Shown here piece by piece: positions 22,503 to 27,668 of a DNA stretch of 27,668 bases (the stretch's first letter is position 1; each line of letters begins with the position of its first letter). The DNA comes from Akkermansia sp. (GTDB lineage: Bacteria > Verrucomicrobiota > Verrucomicrobiia > Verrucomicrobiales > Akkermansiaceae). Position numbers and translations under genes: made by a program. The notes under the pieces were generated by a model. The model made no database searches. It was not told the DNA's origin and saw only the letters and a list, made by a program, of their open reading frames with translations. Location: contig JAFZGH010000287.1 of assembly GCA_017555465.1 (NCBI GenBank), positions 1-27,668 of the forward strand, in the 5' to 3' direction.

Positions 22503-25049
22503 ATGTCCGCCAGACTTATTCAGTTACTTACAGGTGCATTTCTTTTCTTCTGTCTGGGAATTGCCGTTTTCCCTGTGTTGTTCCCTTCCAAATTGGAAAG
22601 AAAAGTGGCCACAGTCCGTTCGGAGGCAGCCACTACGATTAAGCGCGATCATCAGATTGACGACTGGGATACAGATGAGCAGGTGGAGGACGATGACTCG
22701 GCATGGGAGGAAGAACCAGAAGATACCACGCCTGATCGTCGTATTGCCCGTCAGGATGATGAGACCTTCGATGAAGAGGATGTGCCTATCGACCCGAAGC
22801 AGAATGTTGTGCCAGATGCCCGTGTTCAGGCCGAATTCACTTCCGCCCTGGGTGAAATGCGCCGCTTTGCGAAGGCTCTGGAAAAACAGGAGGCAGACAA
22901 TTTTATCAACGATGAGTTCAAGGCTGCTGACTGGGCAGACCCTGAAAAAATATATTTCACCCTTGCCGATCGCATGCTGAGCAAGATGGGCAAGCTGGAT
23001 GAAGCCACCATTATGCGGAAACTTCAAGAGCCGGAATGCCGCCTTGATCTTGAGCGCATTACTTTGATTCGCAAGGCTGGGTCACAGTCTTTGCGCACGG
23101 TGGCAACCCGGCCCAAAGGCAAGGAGTTGCTGGCAGCTTTGTCCCGCGATTTAAACTGGATGACCAATTTGTTGCATTCCGGCCCCACCAAGCAGATGGA
23201 ACAGGTGCTTTGTTACCTTGAAACTCTGTATGGTATGATTGGAGAGCAGGAGATGAGTAATCCTGTGACCCGCCGAATTGCTACCACAACGGCACTTGAA
23301 TTTGCCCGGGAAGGGTGGGGTGAACAAGAGATGGTCAATCGTTTCAAGTACTATAATGGTAGCTGGAAAGAGGGTAAGCTGAATATTGCTTTCGATGATT
23401 TGCAGTATTGGGAAACCCGTTTTGTGACCGGTTGTAAACAGCCTGCTGACGGCGCAGGTAGCTGGGGTTCCCCCCGCAACTTGACATGGCACCGTGACAA
23501 TGTCCGCCTGCCCATGGAGCAATATCTCGGTGCAGAGTGTCAGCTTGCATACCGTTTGCGTAATGTTGCTGGTGACTCCGTGTTTTCGTCTGAATACCTT
23601 GCTCCCATCTGGAAATACGTGAACTTCACGACCGGCTGGGCCTATCGTGAAATCGGTGGTGTGTGTGGTGCGCTCTCTCACTATGCTACATTCAGTGCCT
23701 TGGCTGCAGGTTTACCTGCCTCCACTATGGGCGAACCCGGCCACTGCGCCTACGCTATGCGCATCGGGAACGAATGGCACCGTGGTAACTCCATCTATTG
23801 GCAGCATTCTCTGCATAAGACTTTCTGGGATGAGCCCGAGTGGGGGTATCTGATTTTGACTCAGAAGCTGTATGATGAACGCTTCAAGACCCTTTCGGCC
23901 GATATCATGGTTGCCATGGCGGACTTCCTGACGGCTCGTCGCAAGATGAAGGCTGCGTTCACCTGCTATGAGATTGCTATCAAGGCACAGCCTAACAACT
24001 GGCCAGCCTTGAAGCGTTATGCCGCCTACCTCAAGCTCAAAGCCCCGCAGGATAAAGACAAGTGGATGACTCTGCATGATACGGTGATGGATGGCATGGG
24101 TAAGGAGCATTACCATGCTGCAGCAACGATGCAGGCTCGCTATGTATACCCGAATCTGGCGCCGTTGGTGAAGGACAGAGCCAAGCTTAACAAGATGTAT
24201 TCCGGCTTGTTTGCCCACTTCAAGGATTGGGGGGCGAATCGCTGGGATATCACGCCGATCCTGGATGCTCAGATTAGTACTTGCGCATCAGACGACGATA
24301 AGCGCGCATATTTGAAAGAGGTGCTTCGCGTGTTGATGCGCCGTCCGGATTACGCAGGCGCCGTGCTGACATGGGGGCTGGGGTACATCTCCCAGCTGCC
24401 TGAAGGGGATGGCAAAATCCAGGATGAGTTTACCAACATGCTGGTGCAGGCTATGAGCCGTTCTGGTACTTCCAGAAAGGATATGGATGCTACATGGGCA
24501 ACCTTGGGCGAGGCCATCCATGCTGCAGCTAAAAATAAAGAGCGCCGCACATTCCAGTCTATTGGCAAGCTCTCATATAACAAATGCAAGAAGAAATTCA
24601 ACAAGAAAGGCCCCCGTATCAAAGGTTTCTCCGGGCGAGTTGTCTCCGCCACGGGCTGGATTGATACGGCAACTACCATTGGTGATATGTCACAGTGTTG
24701 TCTCCACTGGGGGGTGCTGCAGCGATTCGGCGGTGCCATGCCCGGCAAATTTGAGGGCAAGGCAGGGCTTACCGTCGGCATGGAGAAAAAATGCGATATC
24801 ACCGGTGTCGTCTGCGTGAGCAGCGAAAAACAGCTCAAAAATGACCGTCCCTTCTACATTGAGACATCTGATGATGGCCAGAACTGGTATCGCGCCAGAC
24901 CAGATGGGGTAATTTCAGGAAATCAGATTCGTTTTGACCTCAAGAAGAGCAATGTTTCGGGCAAGTATGTCCGCATGCTGCGTGAGGGCGATAAATATGA
25001 ACCCGGGATTGCAGGCTTCTATGTCTATGGCTCTCCTCAGAAAAATTGA
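22503..25049 (+). CDS. Large anchored protein with transglutaminase-like core, TPR-like helices and discoidin-like end
   Basis: An 848-residue protein of unknown function. Residues 4-26 are a signal anchor, and about 40-105 are strongly acidic and disordered (DDDSAWEEEPED). Around 385-430 I see a transglutaminase/cysteine-protease core: GGVCGALSHYATFSALAAGLP with C388, then GEPGHCAYAMRIG with H414, and N429 in GNSIYW where Asp is usual. Helices near 465-510 resemble a TPR pair (MKAAFTCYEIAIKAQPNNWPALKR). The last 150 residues (IKGFSGRVVSATGW ... IETSDDGQNWYRA ... KYVRMLR) look like an F5/8 type C (discoidin) fold, often carbohydrate binding. It would face the periplasm or surface. The next gene follows in 14 bases. 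The active-site reading is from pattern match alone. Confidence 0.72.
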   Translation: MSARLIQLLTGAFLFFCLGIAVFPVLFPSKLERKVATVRSEAATTIKRDHQIDDWDTDEQVEDDDSAWEEEPEDTTPDRRIARQDDETFDEEDVPIDPKQNVVPDARVQAEFTSALGEMRRFAKALEKQEADNFINDEFKAADWADPEKIYFTLADRMLSKMGKLDEATIMRKLQEPECRLDLERITLIRKAGSQSLRTVATRPKGKELLAALSRDLNWMTNLLHSGPTKQMEQVLCYLETLYGMIGEQEMSNPVTRRIATTTALEFAREGWGEQEMVNRFKYYNGSWKEGKLNIAFDDLQYWETRFVTGCKQPADGAGSWGSPRNLTWHRDNVRLPMEQYLGAECQLAYRLRNVAGDSVFSSEYLAPIWKYVNFTTGWAYREIGGVCGALSHYATFSALAAGLPASTMGEPGHCAYAMRIGNEWHRGNSIYWQHSLHKTFWDEPEWGYLILTQKLYDERFKTLSADIMVAMADFLTARRKMKAAFTCYEIAIKAQPNNWPALKRYAAYLKLKAPQDKDKWMTLHDTVMDGMGKEHYHAAATMQARYVYPNLAPLVKDRAKLNKMYSGLFAHFKDWGANRWDITPILDAQISTCASDDDKRAYLKEVLRVLMRRPDYAGAVLTWGLGYISQLPEGDGKIQDEFTNMLVQAMSRSGTSRKDMDATWATLGEAIHAAAKNKERRTFQSIGKLSYNKCKKKFNKKGPRIKGFSGRVVSATGWIDTATTIGDMSQCCLHWGVLQRFGGAMPGKFEGKAGLTVGMEKKCDITGVVCVSSEKQLKNDRPFYIETSDDGQNWYRARPDGVISGNQIRFDLKKSNVSGKYVRMLREGDKYEPGIAGFYVYGSPQKN

Positions 25050-25063
25050 TTGAGTGTAAAAAT

Positions 25064-26122
25064 ATGAAAAAGTTTGTATTAAACATTCTTGCAGGTATGA
25101 TGCTGGCGTTGCTGCCTGCCAAAGCGGCCATTGCCCGCACGTATCCGGATGCCCTGGCTAAGGCCGGCAAGAATCCCATCGTCATCTTCATTTATGGCGC
25201 CAATTATGACAAGGTGGGGCAGAAGGCGCATGAGGAATTCGTCAAGAAAAACAAGATTTCACCCTTTATCAAGCAGGCTACATTCCTGGAAATGCCGCTT
25301 TACCAGCAGCCTAATGACCGGGAAAAAAAGGATATGGAGAAACGCCTGGGGAACCGGAGACTGCCTGGCGGAATCTGGAATTATCCGTGCCTTGCTGTGG
25401 TGGATTCAAGTGGTAACCTGCGAGCCATTGTGCAGAAACCAGAAGAGATGAAAGACCCGGCGATTGCTCTGGAAGCGCTGAAAGTGCATCTGGATAATTT
25501 TTACAAGCAGGAAAAGCTTCTGGAGCGTGCCCGCAAGGCAAAGGGGGAGAAAAAGGCGGATTTGTTGCTTGAAGCCGCCAACATCGACATTGAAATGCCG
25601 AAGGATTTCCTCAGCAAGGGGGAGAAAAATAATCTGGAAGATGAGGCCGGGCTGGGTAACCGATTGTCATTTGACCCCACCTCACTTGTTGAGGCATTGC
25701 AAATCAAATCATATGATGAGGCTAATGCTCATGTACGCCGCATGATGGCTCAGGGTGGTTATTCCAAGTTGCAGCGTCAGATGATGATGGCCGCGTACGC
25801 CGGCCATTTGCGCCGCGGCGGAGAAAACATGAAACCTGCATCCAAGGAGCGACTGCGTGCGCTCTATACGGAGATGCGTAATATTGACCCTAAATCCACC
25901 TATGGAGCCTACGCTGAGGGTGCCCTGGTTATCTGGGTTGAGGGGGGAACTCTGACAGACCAGCCGGCGCCTGCTGAAATTAATCGCGTGGGCAATGTCC
26001 CAGATGATGGGAACAGTTCGGGCTCAGGAACTCGCACTGCCATGGGGGACACCGTGATTTCAACTGATGATGTGGGTTCCGTGGATAGTGATTTTGAAGG
26101 ACCGGAAGATGAGGAGGAGTAA
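25064..26122 (+). CDS. Exported thioredoxin-like protein without CxxC
   Basis: A 352-residue protein with a signal peptide (KKFVLNILAGMMLALLPAKAAIA). The next 110 residues read like a thioredoxin fold: NPIVIFIYGANYDKVGQKAHEEF, where the usual WCxxC stands as YGANYD (residues 44-49), then WNYPCLAVVDSSGN, matching the cis-proline strand and turn. Both redox cysteines are missing, so it is more likely a binding module than an oxidoreductase. Residues 140-280 are helical and charged, and the tail is low-complexity and acidic (DSDFEGPEDEEE). I start at ATG 25064, as the signal peptide begins there and not at TTG 25046. The distance to the 848-residue gene is 14 bases. A terminator-like hairpin follows at 26181-26206. 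Confidence 0.7.
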   Translation: MKKFVLNILAGMMLALLPAKAAIARTYPDALAKAGKNPIVIFIYGANYDKVGQKAHEEFVKKNKISPFIKQATFLEMPLYQQPNDREKKDMEKRLGNRRLPGGIWNYPCLAVVDSSGNLRAIVQKPEEMKDPAIALEALKVHLDNFYKQEKLLERARKAKGEKKADLLLEAANIDIEMPKDFLSKGEKNNLEDEAGLGNRLSFDPTSLVEALQIKSYDEANAHVRRMMAQGGYSKLQRQMMMAAYAGHLRRGGENMKPASKERLRALYTEMRNIDPKSTYGAYAEGALVIWVEGGTLTDQPAPAEINRVGNVPDDGNSSGSGTRTAMGDTVISTDDVGSVDSDFEGPEDEEE

Positions 26123-26135
26123 GATTGATTTCATG

Positions 26136-26152
26136 TGTCACCAAACGTGACA
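26136..26152. promoter_or_regulatory. Inverted repeat, possible operator
   Basis: TGTCAC-CAAAC-GTGACA is a perfect 6-bp inverted repeat in the gap between the thioredoxin-like gene and cstA. Its right arm ends eight bases before a TATAAT (26161-26166), a fitting place for a regulator of that promoter. It resembles the outer arms of a CRP-type site (TGTGA/TCACA) without matching it. Confidence 0.45.
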
Positions 26153-26180
26153 TGAGTTCATATAATCCTTGAATTCAGAA

Positions 26181-26215
26181 ACCGGGAGGAGTAATCTTCT
26201 CCCGGTATTTTGTTT
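26181..26215 (+). terminator. Hairpin with T-rich tail between the cluster and cstA
   Basis: ACCGGGAG/CTCCCGGT (26181-26188 with 26199-26206), extended by a G-T and an A-T pair, closes a 6-base loop, and ATTTTGTTT follows. It fits a rho-independent terminator. The cstA start codon is only 16 bases past the stem; if the TATAAT at 26161 is the cstA -10, the hairpin lies in the cstA leader and could act as an attenuator. Confidence 0.65.
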
Positions 26216-26221
26216 GATAAG

Positions 26222-27661
26222 ATGATGGGATTGCTTGTTTTTGTCTTCTGTGTGTTCCTTCTGGTTGTCGGATACCTGGTGTACGGGCGTTTTGCAGAAC
26301 ACGTGTATGGGGTGGATTTAAATGCCGAAATGCCCTGCGTGAAAAATCCTGATGGCGTGGATTATGTGCCATTGCCAACCTGGCGCGTGTTCCTGATTCA
26401 ATTACTTAATATCGCAGGCCTTGGTCCGGTGGTGGGGGCTGTTTCCGGCTGTCTGTTCGGCCCGGTTGCCTTGTTGTGGATTGTGCTGGGGTGTATTCTG
26501 GCCGGTGCCATGCATGATTTTCTTTCGGCGCTGATGTCTGCCCAGCGCAATGGCGGCAACCTGCCTGAGCTGGTGGGTGAGAACCTGGGGGAAACAGCGC
26601 GAGTGGTGATGCGTTTTGTCTGTATTTTCCTGCTGTTGATGGTCGGAGTTGTGTTTACGCTGCTGCCTGCGGGCATGCTTCATGGCGTATTTGGGGGCTT
26701 GTCGCCCTTGGCGTGGAGCTGTATCATCTTGGGATATTATTTCCTTGCTACCATTCTGCCCATTCAGACTATCATCGGTCGCATCTATCCTGTTTTCGGC
26801 ATGCTGTTCCTGTTTATGACAGTCGGGTTGAGTGTGATGCTGCCGTTGTGCGGTTACGAGGTGTTGCCGAATCTGGATTTCTTCACCAATCAGCATCCCA
26901 AAGGTATCAGTGTGTGGCCTGCGCTTTTTGTAACGATTGCCTGCGGAGCCATATCCGGATTTCATGCAACTCAGAGTCCGATGATGGTGAGATGCCTGCC
27001 TCAGATGCGGAGCATGCGCCGCGTTTTTTACGGGGCAATGATTGTGGAAGGTATGGTGGCTTTGGTATGGGCTGTTGTGGGTCTTTCTCTCCGCGATGTG
27101 ATTCTGGGCGGTGGACAGACATTGCTGCAGCTCACGCTGGATAATCCCTCAACCGCTGTTTATGCAGCCTGTCTCGAACTTCTGGGCGAGCAGGGGGGCA
27201 TGCTGGCTCTCCTGGGGGTTGTTGTGCTGGCTATTACCAGCGGAGATACGGCCATGCGCTGCTGCCGTCTGATGCTGGCGGATGTGGTGCGCGTTTCCCA
27301 GCAACCCGTCATGAAGCGTCTGGCGCTAGCCGTTCCTCTTTTTGTGGTGGTTATCGTGATATCGCAGATAGATTTCAGTGTCATCTGGCGCTACTTCGGA
27401 TGGGGAAATCAGTTGCTTTCCTGCTTTACACTGTGGAGCATCAGTGTCTGTCTGCGCAAGCGTGCCAGACTCTGGCTTATTTCCGTACTCCCGGCTTTGT
27501 TTATGACTTGCATGTGCACAACTTTCTTTTTCCACGCGCCCGAATGTGGTTTGAATCTTTCATCTGGCGTTTCAACCGGAATTGGGGGTGTTGTTTCAGC
27601 TCTTTGTCTGCTGGCCTTTCTCTGCGGTGCTCGCCGGAACGCTGACAATGGTCTGGAATAA
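26222..27661 (+). CDS. cstA: CstA-family carbon starvation/peptide or pyruvate transporter, short form
   Basis: An inner-membrane transporter of 479 residues with about a dozen hydrophobic segments. Family blocks are clear: LLNIAGLGPVVGAVSGCLFGPVALLWIVLGCI (roughly 60-91), AMHDFLSALMSAQRNGGNLPELVGE, and AISGFHATQSPMMVRCL near 245. E. coli CstA and BtsT (about 700 residues) are linked to peptide and pyruvate uptake; this is the short form seen in anaerobic gut bacteria, lacking the long extra C-terminal part. The ATG may be 26222 or 26225; the TTG at 26210 is less likely. It follows a hairpin at 26181-26206, with a TATAAT at 26161, so it probably has its own promoter. The stop is inside the window, seven bases from the edge. 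Confidence 0.9.
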   Translation: MMGLLVFVFCVFLLVVGYLVYGRFAEHVYGVDLNAEMPCVKNPDGVDYVPLPTWRVFLIQLLNIAGLGPVVGAVSGCLFGPVALLWIVLGCILAGAMHDFLSALMSAQRNGGNLPELVGENLGETARVVMRFVCIFLLLMVGVVFTLLPAGMLHGVFGGLSPLAWSCIILGYYFLATILPIQTIIGRIYPVFGMLFLFMTVGLSVMLPLCGYEVLPNLDFFTNQHPKGISVWPALFVTIACGAISGFHATQSPMMVRCLPQMRSMRRVFYGAMIVEGMVALVWAVVGLSLRDVILGGGQTLLQLTLDNPSTAVYAACLELLGEQGGMLALLGVVVLAITSGDTAMRCCRLMLADVVRVSQQPVMKRLALAVPLFVVVIVISQIDFSVIWRYFGWGNQLLSCFTLWSISVCLRKRARLWLISVLPALFMTCMCTTFFFHAPECGLNLSSGVSTGIGGVVSALCLLAFLCGARRNADNGLE

Positions 27662-27668
27662 ACAATTG

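Noticed and set aside
1..27668. CRISPR array, tRNA, rRNA, insertion sequence, prophage or integration site
   Set aside because: Looked for regular direct repeats, cloverleaf signatures in the gaps, transposase or integrase motifs and paired terminal repeats; none was seen. The gaps are short and taken up by promoters and terminators.

Overview
The window reads as a piece of the chromosome of a Gram-negative bacterium with lipopolysaccharide (a CMP-KDO synthetase gene is present). Moderately high GC, many exported proteins of unknown function, a small AP2-like protein, a fused CobA-HemD and a short CstA together suggest Verrucomicrobiota, perhaps a relative of Akkermansia. That placement is inference from gene content, not a measured result. 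Almost everything is coding: 23 protein genes (one cut by the left edge), no stretch over 300 bases without a gene, and no rRNA, tRNA, CRISPR array, insertion sequence or phage gene seen.

Layout. 1-3581 (minus): dnaE, followed one base later by the start of a secreted or lipoprotein gene that runs off the edge. 3725-5835 (plus): ilvA-maf. 5887-7421 (minus): kdsB-uppS, with a shared bidirectional terminator between maf and uppS. 7554-7988 (plus): a small secreted protein whose 3' end overlaps the minus-strand AP2-like gene at 7945-8253. 8319-12436 (minus): a NAD+ synthetase-like protein that has lost the residues of both active sites, then argH and a BASS-family transporter. 12613-13779 (plus): a class I aminotransferase. 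13852-16404 (minus): nadD, an M23 peptidase and an iron-type alcohol dehydrogenase. 16504-20208 (plus): a polysaccharide deacetylase lipoprotein, cobA-hemD and hemA, separated by only 4 and 2 bases. 20293-26122 (plus): four proteins of unknown function, three of them in a tight cluster: a zinc-ribbon/HEAT-like membrane protein, an 848-residue anchored protein with a transglutaminase-like core, TPR-like helices and a discoidin-like end, and an exported thioredoxin-like protein without the CxxC pair. 26222-27661 (plus): a short CstA-type transporter.

How the parts relate. Most of the left two thirds is housekeeping: replication (dnaE), amino acid metabolism (ilvA, argH, aminotransferase), envelope precursors (uppS, kdsB), NAD synthesis (nadD) and tetrapyrrole synthesis (hemA, hemD, cobA). 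The part most likely to hold something undescribed is 20951-26122, an apparent envelope-associated gene cluster with degenerate or unusual enzyme folds.

A second theme is gene expression. Nearly every recognisable promoter has its -10 box only 6 to 14 bases from the start codon, so many mRNAs here should be leaderless or have leaders under 10 bases, and few genes show a Shine-Dalgarno sequence. All promoter and terminator calls were made by eye and are predictions.
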